Source of the DNA: Sphingobacteruim zhuxiongii
Lineage (GTDB): Bacteria > Bacteroidota > Bacteroidia > Sphingobacteriales > Sphingobacteriaceae
Direction of reading: 5' to 3'
Assembly: GCF_009557615.1 (NCBI RefSeq)
Contig: NZ_CP045652.1
Span: forward strand, 2,294,001 to 2,358,000
Length of the DNA stretch: 64,000 nucleotides
The notes beneath the pieces were generated by a model. The model ran no database searches and was not told where the DNA came from. It saw only the letters and a program-made list of their open reading frames with translations. A program made the translations under genes and the position numbers. Shown piece by piece: positions 53,877-62,728 of the stretch; the first letter of the stretch is position 1; every line of letters begins with the position of its first letter.

Positions 53877-56562
53877 AAGCCACCTTTCATTTCACTTGTG
53901 TCTAGGGATCTTTTTACTGATAAGCCATACGCTATATGCGCAGATGCAAAACTTACAAGGTACTTTGCATAGCGACGGGATGCCGGTCGCTTCCGCGAAT
54001 GTAAGTATACTGAAGGATAACATGATTATCGCCTTTTCAAGAAGTGATACGAAGGGCAATTTCCAAATCAATCTCAAGCAAGAAATCCCGCCCGATCAAG
54101 TATATCTACAAGTCAGACACCTCGCCTTCAACCGCTTATATATACGCCTAGACAGTGCTATTGCAAGCCAGTTGAGGATTGAATTACTAGCAAAATCCAA
54201 GCAGATCGACGCTATTGAAATAAAAGGACAGCGTAGGATACAGCGTACTGGCGACACCTTGACCTATCAAGTCTCCACCTTTGCCAGGGTTGAAGACCGA
54301 AAAATCGCAGATGTACTAGCGCGTATGCCGGGTATCCGTATCGATGATCGTGGTAAGATCTCCTTCAATGGTAAAGAAATCAGTTCCCTTTATGTTGACG
54401 GAACAGATATACTTGCCGAACAATACAGCCTCGCTGGAAAAACCATTCCACATGATATAATTCAAAAAGTCGACGTACTTCAAAATCATCAGCACCAACG
54501 CGTACGACAAAAAAATGAAATCAGCAATAGCGTCGCCTTAAACTTGGTCGTAAATGACAGTGCTAAAACCAATATTATTGGACAAGTAGATGCTGGTATA
54601 GCTGTTCCTGCTCAATACCAAGCAAAGATCAACAGCATGACCTTCTCTTCACGCTTTAAGATGCTACAATCTTTGACGTCCAAAACCATGGCTGAACAAC
54701 TAAGTAATCATTATATTGCACAAGGCAGGCCAGATCGACAAAGCAGAACGATTAGTCCATTGCCAGAACGACATCTTCAAGCAAGCACTTTATTAGAGCC
54801 TCCAATTGCAGCCCACCTCTATCTAAACAATAATGGTCAGCTGTTATCCTCTAACAATGTATTCCGAATCAATGACAGTACCAGCTGGCGTTTACAAGTA
54901 AACCAACTATTTGATCGCAACAAACGACAAAACCAAGGCCTTACCGAAATCTACGGATCCGATCAGGTTTACACGTTTACCGAAAACAATCTAACAAAGA
55001 ACATAATGCGTGGCACGGCAATCGCATCTTATCTCGAAGTCAATAAACAAAATTTCTTTTTCAGCCATAATCTGAGCACCCATTTCAATCGAAGTCGTGA
55101 TAAAACTGATCTAGAAAACAGAACCGATAATATAAATCAGCAGATTCGGGCCATTAACGATGGTGTAAAACAAGCTTTACATGGGAAAATCAAGCTCCCA
55201 AACAGCAATTTACTTGAACTGGCCTGGGATCTCAGCTATCAAGCGCGCGAAGAAAATTTAACCATTCATCGAGACGGTAAATTTCAACCCAATACGCCAC
55301 AAGAGGACAATAAAGCATTTCAAAAATTGAAAACTCCCATCTTTAGCAACAAATTAAGCGGCAGCTATCGTTTCAACAAAGGATTTATCAAACATCGCTA
55401 TCAGTTGAGCCTCCTCAATCAATCGCATAAGCTACTGTCGAATTTAGACTTGACAGAAGCCGCAAAATCCAATTATCTAAATCTCGATTCACTAGCGGCA
55501 GCCTCTCTCCAGAATCGGATCCTTTGGAAAAACAGGGAACTCAATTTCACAAGCAGTTTGGAAACCAAATTCAATCGTTGGGAAATCGCTTGCCATTTAC
55601 CAGTAAGTCTACAAAAAGTGCAAATAGAAGATCCTTTACAATCAAGTAAATCAATTCCCTCACGTGTATTCTTTAACCCACAGCTTTCTTCAAAGTATGA
55701 ACTAAACGCCAACGATTTCATGCAATTCAATTACCTACATCAACAACAGATCGCAAATGTATTTGACTACTACCAAAATCCGATTTTAATCAATTTTCGA
55801 GAACTGAGACGAAATCAACAACAAACACAGGAGCAGCATAGAAATCAATTCAACCTCAGCTACAATATACAACGTCCAAATGCCCTGTTTTTTGGAAATG
55901 TCGCCGCCAACTATGGCCGAACCCATGCCCTAAGCATGACAACCCTCGCAGTAACTGACCTAATTAAAATCAGAGAAAACACAGCCCAAGAAAATACCAT
56001 AGATCGTTACGAATTGTCCATCTACGCAAGCAAATACATCCCTTTTCTTCGCGGAACGATACACAACAGCATTTCAAGAACAAGCCAAAAATCCGAAATA
56101 TGGATCAATCAACATCGACGCCCAATGTCAAGCGAGCTCATTTATTTTAATCTTGATTTAGACATCAAACTTAGACCAACAATTGGTATCCTTTATAATT
56201 TGCAGTACACACATGATAAGAGCAGCATTAACGATGCTGGCAATAGCACGCAGAAAATAAAAAATTCAAATCTCAAACAAGTACTCAACTTGTCCTATAG
56301 CCCCAATCCAAGACTATTTTTACAATCTCATGCGAACCATTATCAAAATCAATTACCCAACGAAACCAAAAACTATTTCTTTATTGATTTCAGTTCTCGT
56401 TGGCAACCCAAAAAAACAAAATTGGACCTGGAAATATTATTGTCAAATACCCTAAACATCAAATATTATCAAACGCGTCATATTACGGCAAACGAATTAA
56501 TCAACGCACAGTATCACCTTCGCGGTAGAATGCTCTCCTCGAAATGTACCTTCTATTTCTAA
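53860..56562 (+). CDS. TonB-dependent receptor-like outer-membrane protein (second pair)
   Basis: TTG at 53860 places a natural signal peptide at the very N-terminus (KRKFKSHLSFHLCLGIFLL...LYAQ) and overlaps the GLPGLI gene by 17 bases; the ATG at 53824 (912 residues) would add 12 residues before it. A carboxypeptidase-like domain (NLQGTLHSDGMPVASANVSI), plug (IADVLARMPGIRIDDRGKIS) and a long barrel to the aromatic end SKCTFYF follow. Same type and order as the 34.5-38 kb pair. The cargo is unknown. Confidence 0.82.
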   Translation: MKRKFKSHLSFHLCLGIFLLISHTLYAQMQNLQGTLHSDGMPVASANVSILKDNMIIAFSRSDTKGNFQINLKQEIPPDQVYLQVRHLAFNRLYIRLDSAIASQLRIELLAKSKQIDAIEIKGQRRIQRTGDTLTYQVSTFARVEDRKIADVLARMPGIRIDDRGKISFNGKEISSLYVDGTDILAEQYSLAGKTIPHDIIQKVDVLQNHQHQRVRQKNEISNSVALNLVVNDSAKTNIIGQVDAGIAVPAQYQAKINSMTFSSRFKMLQSLTSKTMAEQLSNHYIAQGRPDRQSRTISPLPERHLQASTLLEPPIAAHLYLNNNGQLLSSNNVFRINDSTSWRLQVNQLFDRNKRQNQGLTEIYGSDQVYTFTENNLTKNIMRGTAIASYLEVNKQNFFFSHNLSTHFNRSRDKTDLENRTDNINQQIRAINDGVKQALHGKIKLPNSNLLELAWDLSYQAREENLTIHRDGKFQPNTPQEDNKAFQKLKTPIFSNKLSGSYRFNKGFIKHRYQLSLLNQSHKLLSNLDLTEAAKSNYLNLDSLAAASLQNRILWKNRELNFTSSLETKFNRWEIACHLPVSLQKVQIEDPLQSSKSIPSRVFFNPQLSSKYELNANDFMQFNYLHQQQIANVFDYYQNPILINFRELRRNQQQTQEQHRNQFNLSYNIQRPNALFFGNVAANYGRTHALSMTTLAVTDLIKIRENTAQENTIDRYELSIYASKYIPFLRGTIHNSISRTSQKSEIWINQHRRPMSSELIYFNLDLDIKLRPTIGILYNLQYTHDKSSINDAGNSTQKIKNSNLKQVLNLSYSPNPRLFLQSHANHYQNQLPNETKNYFFIDFSSRWQPKKTKLDLEILLSNTLNIKYYQTRHITANELINAQYHLRGRMLSSKCTFYF

Positions 56563-56566
56563 GGCC

Positions 56567-57232
56567 TTATCGAATGATCATCCCTATATAGATCGAATTT
56601 GTAGTCGTCATCTTATGCATAGCAGAAACAAAAGCCAAATAAACATGATAGCGCTCTTCGGAATGCAATTCATCGACCGACAATTCCTGAAAACCCACTT
56701 CTATTGCATTGCCATACAACAAGCCCGCACATGCAGTATAATCCACATTTTCTGGACAGCAAAGCAGCATACACTTTAAATGCTGGTGTTTAAAATCATC
56801 AATAAAAGCCGACGGAATCTGCCATTCGACGTGGATGCGCCTCTCTTCTACATCATAATAACAGGAAACAGCATCAAATTTAAATTCCAGCCCACGACTA
56901 AAACTAAATTTGCTCCAGTCCATCTCTATCCCGTTTGCATGCTCTTTGATCGCATGCCGTAAATTAAAGGACATCGCCGAGTTATATGCCGTATGCGCTT
57001 CGGAAACCCCTTCAAATCCAACACGCGCATAAGGAAGGATCTTAATAAGATGCTGCTGCACTAACTTAAACCTCGACTGAGATGCCTTGATCTTCGCACT
57101 CACCTCCCCTTTTTTACGTTGCACCGGCAAAGCTCGAACATAAGCCTTGCCCTTCCAATTACATATCACCACGTTCCCAACCTTACCCTGCGCTAATCCA
57201 ATAATCTTCTTGCTAAATATTGCCATAACCAA
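56567..57232 (-). CDS. DUF6266 family protein
   Basis: A 221-residue protein whose start (MVMAIFSKKIIGLAQGKVGN followed by VVICNWKGKAYVR) and the helix-rich then beta-rich layout match DUF6266, a Bacteroidota family whose members often begin 'GkvGnvVgssWkG'. Role unknown. Possible starts are the first or the third codon. It is convergent with the receptor gene, with stops five bases apart. Confidence 0.75.
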   Translation of the reverse strand: MVMAIFSKKIIGLAQGKVGNVVICNWKGKAYVRALPVQRKKGEVSAKIKASQSRFKLVQQHLIKILPYARVGFEGVSEAHTAYNSAMSFNLRHAIKEHANGIEMDWSKFSFSRGLEFKFDAVSCYYDVEERRIHVEWQIPSAFIDDFKHQHLKCMLLCCPENVDYTACAGLLYGNAIEVGFQELSVDELHSEERYHVYLAFVSAMHKMTTTNSIYIGMIIR

Positions 57233-57394
57233 TTAATATTTCCCTAAACATAAAAACATTAACCCACACAGCGGATAGATATTAGGTTATCAAACTGTTA
57301 CTAGTTTATTAGATTAGCCCTTCAATTCCGCCTTTAATAGTCTTTTCTAAGGCTGAGCAAGGGCTCAAGTAGGCCTCAGGTCCTTACCAAGTAC

Positions 57395-57422
57395 ATAAAA
57401 AAAGACGCCATACCAGCGTCTC
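57395..57422 (-). terminator. Terminator after the methyltransferase gene
   Basis: On the minus strand AGACGC (57421-57416) pairs with GCGTCT (57408-57403) around a 7-base loop, followed by seven T. It lies 32 bases past the stop. Confidence 0.8.
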
Positions 57423-57453
57423 AATAAATATTTATCATAAGGCTTAAACAAAA

Positions 57454-58272
57454 CTACTTCCGGGCAGCGATCATCATATGCGGACTCAAGGCAAGCAAGG
57501 AATCATCGTTTTCTGTAATCTTGGTTAACGCATCCAAGTTCTTACGCTTCTTCGCGTTTAACATGCTCTCGAAGTAATGCTTATCCAACCAGGTAATTCC
57601 TTCAACCGCATAGAGTTTATCGTATTGAAAACCTGCAGCCTCAAATTCGGCCTTCAGTTGTCCCGGTTTATGGTAGAAAGATTCCGCCATTACCCAAGGT
57701 AAATCCGACGGTGCATTGTGAATACCGGTGGCAAGCTCTGACTTGCACATCTCCAAAAATGAAGGCCCATGGATCAATCCATTCATCAAACCGACAATGG
57801 TTGATGCCGAATAGTTAATCGCAAATCCAAGCACCACACCTCCTGGCTTCAAGACACGCTTCGCCTCCAAAATAGCACGCATACGCGCCTCCTCATGTTG
57901 CAAGTGATATAGTGGTCCATGCATCACAACAACATCCGCAAAATTATCCTTAAAATCCAAATGCTGAGCTTCACCCTTTATCACCCGAAACGGCGTCTTT
58001 AGCTTATCAGCACGCTTCTGCGCCAACTTCAAGTGCTTATCCAAAGGCTCCACAAGATGCACGTCATACCCCGCCTTAGCCAACCACTCCGAATACTTCC
58101 CTGTACCCCCACCAACATCAACAACAACTCCCGTACGAGGCAAATAATGAGATATCAATACTTTAATCCGCTCAAATTCAAAAATCCCCAATCCTTTACT
58201 TAAGCGATCCTCCTCAGACGCCTTATTGTAAAAGTCCTCAATCTTTGTGCTTACGAGTTTTTTAGTGGTCAT
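57454..58272 (-). CDS. Class I SAM-dependent methyltransferase
   Basis: A 272-residue Rossmann methyltransferase with motif I VVDVGGGTGKYSEWLAKAG (about 39-57), acidic residue in HLVEPLDKH, motif IV VVVMHGPLYHLQH and motif V GGVVLGFAIN. Substrate unknown. Its start codon lies directly against heptad repeat array D, so its 5' untranslated region is made of the repeats. Confidence 0.85.
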   Translation of the reverse strand: MTTKKLVSTKIEDFYNKASEEDRLSKGLGIFEFERIKVLISHYLPRTGVVVDVGGGTGKYSEWLAKAGYDVHLVEPLDKHLKLAQKRADKLKTPFRVIKGEAQHLDFKDNFADVVVMHGPLYHLQHEEARMRAILEAKRVLKPGGVVLGFAINYSASTIVGLMNGLIHGPSFLEMCKSELATGIHNAPSDLPWVMAESFYHKPGQLKAEFEAAGFQYDKLYAVEGITWLDKHYFESMLNAKKRKNLDALTKITENDDSLLALSPHMMIAARK

Positions 58273-58273
58273 G

Positions 58274-58368
58274 GAGATTAGATTTTAGTATTTAGTAGTT
58301 AGATGTGAGATATTAGACATTAGATGTGAGATATTAGACATTAGATATTAGATTTTAGACGTTAGACG
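58274..58368 (+). repeat. Heptanucleotide repeat array D
   Basis: About 13 consecutive 7-bp units: AGATTTT AGTATTT AGTAGTT AGATGTG AGATATT AGACATT, then repeats of the last three, ending AGACGTT. An internal 21-bp higher-order duplication (AGATGTG AGATATT AGACATT twice) is visible. It lies immediately upstream of the methyltransferase start. Confidence 0.85.
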
Positions 58369-58608
58369 CATCATGCATTATCTGAAATAATGAATGTTGG
58401 ACCTCAGTTTTATAGAAGATTTTTGATGAGAGTTATCCACTATTGTTCCTCCAAATTCCGATGTCCTTGATATCTAAACATGCATTTGCAATCTTTATTT
58501 ATAGCCTCTTACCTATTAAAACAACAAATATAAAAACAAAAAATCTGAGTCCAAAAAAATCGGACTGACACTTATGCCAAACCGATCTGTATTTTATGAC
58601 GCCATGCA
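58369..58608. other. Unique segment between repeat arrays D and E
   Basis: About 240 bases bordered by oppositely oriented heptad arrays. Its ends mirror each other (CGCATCATGCAT against ATGCATGGCGTCA read on the other strand). A small hairpin AGTCC/GGACT (58547-58551, 58562-58566) is inside. No gene is visible. Confidence 0.4.
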
Positions 58609-58676
58609 TCTAATATCTAATGTCTAATATCTAATATCTAAATTCTAATATCTCACATCTAAATTCTAATATCTAA
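58609..58676 (-). repeat. Heptanucleotide repeat array E, inverted
   Basis: About nine units of AATATCT/AATGTCT/AATTCTA type, the reverse complement of array D. It ends six bases before the metA stop codon complement, so metA transcripts run into it. Confidence 0.85.
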
Positions 58677-58681
58677 AAAAC

Positions 58682-59626
58682 CTACCCCTTAATCTTTATA
58701 TCTCCCAGATTAGGTACTTCTTTCAGATTGTATGGAGTTTCTTGGTAGACATAATAGTTTAACCAGTTATTGAATAGCAGATTGGCGTGTCCAGACCAGC
58801 GTACTACAGGACCAAGTTCAGGTTGGTCATCTTGATAGTAATTTGCGGGCACATCAATTTCAAGGCCTTTCTCTCTATCGCGGGTATATTCTTCGTGCAA
58901 GGTCAATGGCGCGTATTCGGAGTGTCCTGTGAGGTAGAGCTCGCGTCCGCCACGGGTTGAAAGAATCGCTAATCCAGCTTCTTTAGAAGCGGAAAGAACA
59001 GTAATATCTTCTTTGGCAGCAATATCCTCTGCCAGAATTGTGGTATGTCGGCTATGCGGAATATAGAATTCATCATCAAAGCCGCGGAATAAAGGATCCT
59101 TTTTATCCCATGCGGTATGTTTAAATACACCGAATAGCTTTTTGTCGAGAGGTTTCTTTTCAACGCCATAGAAATGGTATAGGGCAGCTTGGGAAGCCCA
59201 ACAGATATATAGCGTGGAGAACACGTGCTTACGTGCCCAATCGAAAATCTTTGTCACTTCAGGCCAGTAGGTTACTTGTTCAAATGGCAACATTTCCACG
59301 GGAGCACCAGTTACAATCATCCCATCGTACATATTTTCGTTAATATCCTCGAAGTTCTTGTAAAATAGCTCTAAGTGTTCCTCCGGCGTATTCTTTGGAT
59401 TATGCGTGGTTAGGCGCAAGAAGTCCAATTCTACTTGTAAGGCATTATTCGATAATAAACGGATAAAGTCAGTCTCGGTAGAAATCTTTAGAGGCATTAA
59501 GTTGAGTACGAGTAATTTCATCGGTCGAATATCCTGTGTTTCGGCACGTAAATCACTCATCACAAAGATGTTCTCCTTTTTAAGGAGTTCTATCGCAGGT
59601 AAATTATCTGGTATCTTAACTGGCAT
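58682..59626 (-). CDS. metA: Homoserine O-acyltransferase MetA (acetyl-CoA type predicted)
   Basis: A 314-residue MetA. The nucleophile C142 lies in the ICWASQAALYHFYG context, with H235 and E237 in LTGHSEYAPLTLHEEY. Residue 111 is Glu (TGAPVEMLPFEQ), the residue known to favour acetyl-CoA; E. coli has Gly there and uses succinyl-CoA. It therefore probably makes O-acetylhomoserine in methionine synthesis. It supplies the acceptor for sulfide made by the sulfate operon at 9.7-16 kb. It is divergent from gdhA. Confidence 0.93.
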   Translation of the reverse strand: MPVKIPDNLPAIELLKKENIFVMSDLRAETQDIRPMKLLVLNLMPLKISTETDFIRLLSNNALQVELDFLRLTTHNPKNTPEEHLELFYKNFEDINENMYDGMIVTGAPVEMLPFEQVTYWPEVTKIFDWARKHVFSTLYICWASQAALYHFYGVEKKPLDKKLFGVFKHTAWDKKDPLFRGFDDEFYIPHSRHTTILAEDIAAKEDITVLSASKEAGLAILSTRGGRELYLTGHSEYAPLTLHEEYTRDREKGLEIDVPANYYQDDQPELGPVVRWSGHANLLFNNWLNYYVYQETPYNLKEVPNLGDIKIKG

Positions 59627-59803
59627 AAAAATTCTCTTCTTTTCAATCTAAGTTGACAAATGTACAAATTGAAAAACTAAATTCTTAATAGAGCCGAAGA
59701 ATTTGACGCCCAATACACGTTGAAAACAATTTATGTATAAAACTGGCATTTAAACTTAATTTTCGCTAATATTGTGCAACATAAAATAAAATATCATCAA
59801 TAA

Positions 59804-61138
59804 ATGTCCCTAATCCTTAAGAATTTTATCAAGAACGTCGAGCTCCGTAATCCGAACGAGCCAGAATTCCTACAGGCAGTAACAGAAGTAGTCGAAGATT
59901 TAATCCCCTACATCAATGAACACAGACCAGATTTCGCAGATTTGAGAATCCTGGAACGTATGGTTGAGCCAGAGCGTGCTTTATCATTTCGTGTAGCCTG
60001 GTTAGATGACAACAATCAAGTGCAAATCAATAGAGGTTATCGTGTACAAATGAACTCTGCCATCGGCCCGTACAAAGGTGGCTTACGCTTCGCTCCCGAT
60101 GTAAACCTGAGCATTTTAAAATTCTTAGCCTTCGAACAGGTCTTTAAAAACAGCTTAACAAGCTTACCTATCGGTGGTGGAAAAGGTGGTTCTGATTTTG
60201 ACCCGAAAGGTAAATCTGATAATGAGATCATGCGTTTCTGCCAAAGCTTTATGACAGAGTTATACCGTCATATCGGTGCTGAAACGGACGTTCCTGCAGG
60301 AGATATCGGCGTAGGATCAAGAGAGATTGGTTATTTATTTGGACAATACAAGCGTATTCAAAATAACTTTACCGGCGTGTTAACTGGTAAAGGACCGCAA
60401 TGGGGAGGATCATATATCCGTCCAGAAGCAACAGGATATGGCTTATTGTATTTTGTTCAATGTGTATTAGACTACAACGAAGAATCTATTGAAGGTAAAG
60501 TAATCAGTATTTCTGGTGCTGGTAATGTGGCCTATTACGCTGCTGAAAAAGCAATTCATTTAGGTGCGAAAGTAATTACGCTATCCAATAGTACCGGTAC
60601 TTTATACGATAAAGAAGGATTGACACTCGAGAAGTTAAGCTATATCGCCACTTTAGGTCGCGATTTGGCGAAATTCACGAAGAAGTTCCCTTCTGCTACT
60701 TTCCATGCGAAAGAAAATCCTTGGCAGTTTAAATGTGATATCGCATTACCGTGCGCAACACAGAACGAAGTCAATGAGGCTGATGCAAAGAAATTAGTGA
60801 AGAATGGTTGTAAGATTGTTGCAGAGGGCGCTAATATGCCATCGACAGCGGAGGCTATCAAAGTTTACGACACAGCGAAGATTCACTTTGGCCCAGGGAA
60901 AGCAGCAAATGCTGGTGGCGTCGCAGTTTCAGGTTTAGAGATGTCCCAAAATGCAATTGGACAGCAATGGAGCCATGAGAAAGTAGATCACCGTTTGAAA
61001 TTGATTATGGAGAACATTCATAAAACCTGTGTTCGTTATGGCAAGGAACCAAATGGTTTCGTTAATTACCTAAAAGGCGCAAATATCGGTGGCTTTATCA
61101 AAGTTGCTGAAGCGATGAAAGCCCAAGGCGTGGTTTAA
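59804..61138 (+). CDS. gdhA: Glutamate dehydrogenase (NADP-type family)
   Basis: A 444-residue hexameric-type GDH. The glycine-rich substrate loop MNSAIGPYKGGLRFAPDVNL and LPIGGGKGGSDFDPKGKSD carry the catalytic lysines, VPAGDIGVGSREIGYLFGQY the catalytic aspartate, and ISGAGNVAYYAAEKAIHLGA the dinucleotide site. Length and sequence match the NADP(H)-dependent bacterial enzyme, which fixes ammonium onto 2-oxoglutarate. It is followed by a terminator. Confidence 0.96.
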   Translation: MSLILKNFIKNVELRNPNEPEFLQAVTEVVEDLIPYINEHRPDFADLRILERMVEPERALSFRVAWLDDNNQVQINRGYRVQMNSAIGPYKGGLRFAPDVNLSILKFLAFEQVFKNSLTSLPIGGGKGGSDFDPKGKSDNEIMRFCQSFMTELYRHIGAETDVPAGDIGVGSREIGYLFGQYKRIQNNFTGVLTGKGPQWGGSYIRPEATGYGLLYFVQCVLDYNEESIEGKVISISGAGNVAYYAAEKAIHLGAKVITLSNSTGTLYDKEGLTLEKLSYIATLGRDLAKFTKKFPSATFHAKENPWQFKCDIALPCATQNEVNEADAKKLVKNGCKIVAEGANMPSTAEAIKVYDTAKIHFGPGKAANAGGVAVSGLEMSQNAIGQQWSHEKVDHRLKLIMENIHKTCVRYGKEPNGFVNYLKGANIGGFIKVAEAMKAQGVV

Positions 61139-61164
61139 CCTAATTTATTTATATCTATATTTGT

Positions 61165-61193
61165 AAGGTTCCGACAGTGTCGGAACTTTTTTT
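61165..61193 (+). terminator. Terminator after gdhA
   Basis: GTTCCGAC (61168-61175) pairs with GTCGGAAC (61179-61186), loop AGT, followed by seven T. Confidence 0.88.
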
Positions 61194-61212
61194 ATGATTT
61201 AATTCAAGACTC

Positions 61213-61458
61213 ATGCGCGTATTAGCCGAACTACCACATAAGGATTGTAAGATTACAATCTTTGGAATGAACCAAAAGTATATTATCAAATTCGAACAAG
61301 GAACGCTTGAACAATCGTACAAGCTCGCCGAAGCGGATGTCGTTGGCGGTGTAAATGGCATCTTCGAAATGCTCGATGAAGATTTTATACAAAACGTTGT
61401 AGCGCTATTTGCCGACATGAGAAAGGCAATTATTACAACTTACGACAAATATCAATAG
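61213..61458 (+). CDS. Small conserved hypothetical protein
   Basis: An 81-residue protein, MRVLAELPHKDCKITIFGMN at the start and a helical second half (FEMLDEDFIQNVVALFADMR). No signal or membrane segment. Own spacer after the gdhA terminator and own terminator afterwards, so it is an independent unit. I think it is conserved in Bacteroidota but know no function. Confidence 0.7.
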   Translation: MRVLAELPHKDCKITIFGMNQKYIIKFEQGTLEQSYKLAEADVVGGVNGIFEMLDEDFIQNVVALFADMRKAIITTYDKYQ

Positions 61459-61508
61459 ATTATTCATGTAACATACATAACTATTTGATAGTTATAATCA
61501 TAAAAACA

Positions 61509-61553
61509 AAAAACCTCTAATACAAAATTATATTTTGTGTCAGAGGTTTTTTT
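61509..61553 (+). terminator. Terminator after the small gene
   Basis: AAACCTCT (61511-61518) with AGAGGTTT (61542-61549), and inside it ACAAAAT with ATTTTGT, then a run of seven T. A two-part stem with a small internal bulge. Confidence 0.82.
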
Positions 61554-61645
61554 ATGCACTCAGCATTTCCACCAAAGAAACAATTAATTAAACTTGTTAT
61601 ACATAACTAATTGATTCATTATTTATTATATAAACGTAAAAAATA

Positions 61646-62329
61646 TTATTTGGTAAGTAATTCCGCCAAATATGTGATACCTTTACTTGCATTTTCCGCA
61701 ATTTTATACACATTTGCTGGAATAGGTACTTGCTTCGCATTCGGGTCGATCAGGATAATTTGACACCCTGCTTTACAATCAAACAACAGGTTCGCTGCCG
61801 GATAAACTTGCAGCGATGTCCCGATAATAATAAACACATCAGCCTGCTCCACCATACTTGATGCCACCGCCATATTTGGCACCGCCTCCCCGAACCAAAC
61901 AACATGCGGGCGCAACTGCGACCCCAATTCACAAAGCGCACCCATCGGTAGATCATCCCCCTGAATATCATAAACAAGATTTGCATTTCTAGACGATTGC
62001 GATTTCCGAATCTGCCCATGCAAATGGAGCACCTTGGTACTACCAGCCCGTTCATGTAAGTCATCTATATTCTGGGTAATAATTTGAACGTCGTAGTTCT
62101 TTTCTAAGTCCGCAAGGTAGGCATGCGCCGCATTGGGTTCAACACGCAAGCAATCCCGACGACGTAAATTATAAAACCGCTGCACCAGCTCTGGATTCCG
62201 CTGCCATGCTTCCGGTGTCGCTACTTCCTCGATACGATGTCCTTCCCAAAGACCATCGCTGCCGCGAAAAGTTGGAAGACCACTCTCCACAGATATCCCT
62301 GCGCCTGTAAATACTACTATCTTCTTCAT
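61646..62329 (-). CDS. cobB: Sir2-family NAD-dependent deacylase lacking zinc cysteines
   Basis: Start at 62329 (MKKIVVFTGAGISVESGLPT); the longer frame adds a poor N-terminus. The 227-residue sirtuin has GAGISVESGLPTFRGSDGLW, TQNIDDLHERAG, the catalytic histidine H104 in HLHGQ, and VVWFGEAVPN. Y53-x-x-R56 matches the residues that bind succinyl/malonyl groups in CobB and SIRT5. The usual four zinc cysteines are missing: only one cysteine (CELGSQLRPH) is left in that module, as in other Bacteroidota members I recall. Predicted desuccinylase/deacylase. Confidence 0.88.
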   Translation of the reverse strand: MKKIVVFTGAGISVESGLPTFRGSDGLWEGHRIEEVATPEAWQRNPELVQRFYNLRRRDCLRVEPNAAHAYLADLEKNYDVQIITQNIDDLHERAGSTKVLHLHGQIRKSQSSRNANLVYDIQGDDLPMGALCELGSQLRPHVVWFGEAVPNMAVASSMVEQADVFIIIGTSLQVYPAANLLFDCKAGCQIILIDPNAKQVPIPANVYKIAENASKGITYLAELLTK

Positions 62330-62359
62330 AAAAATTGTTTGATCCCTATTATTTTGATG

Positions 62360-62399
62360 CCTAAAAATAAGAAAAGGCATCTAAGAATATAGATGCCTT
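62360..62399 (-). terminator. Terminator after the DUF2892 gene
   Basis: On the minus strand AAGGCATCT (62399-62391) pairs with AGATGCCTT (62382-62374), followed by TTCTTATTTTT. It lies 27 bases past the stop at 62426. Confidence 0.75.
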
Positions 62400-62425
62400 G
62401 ACTTTGGTTGTAATAAATAATCGTA

Positions 62426-62728
62426 CTATTTCACGAAATAGCGATGTTCGATAACGGTAGCCTCTGGCTCTTTGGGTTCGATCGAATCTTTAATCGGGCA
62501 ATAACCTGTAACGCCACGATAAATTAATGCACCCCCCAAGGTAATGCCAGAAAAGGCAGTCATCGGGTGCTTTACAATAGATTTAATCCCTCTTCCTAGT
62601 AGAAATCCGCCAGCGACTACGGATAATATTCGCTCTGATGTTCCAACATTGCCATCATGACAACTCGCATCAAGCTTGTTCTTTAGCTTATCAAAGGCAT
62701 AATTTAATATTCCGCTCATGTTATTCAA
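62426..62728 (-). CDS. DUF2892 (YgaP-type) membrane protein
   Basis: A 100-residue protein with two hydrophobic stretches (RILSVVAGGFLLGRGI; AFSGITLGGALIYRGV). The NVGTSERILSVVAGG start and the end GYCPIKDSI match the DUF2892 domain found fused to rhodanese in YgaP; here it is alone. Inner-membrane, function unknown. An ATG three codons in is an alternative start. Confidence 0.8.
   Translation of the reverse strand: MNNMSGILNYAFDKLKNKLDASCHDGNVGTSERILSVVAGGFLLGRGIKSIVKHPMTAFSGITLGGALIYRGVTGYCPIKDSIEPKEPEATVIEHRYFVK

Noticed and set aside
59627-59803. SAM riboswitch upstream of metA
   Set aside because: The leader shows none of the conserved SAM-I or SAM-II core sequences or stems that I can recognise.
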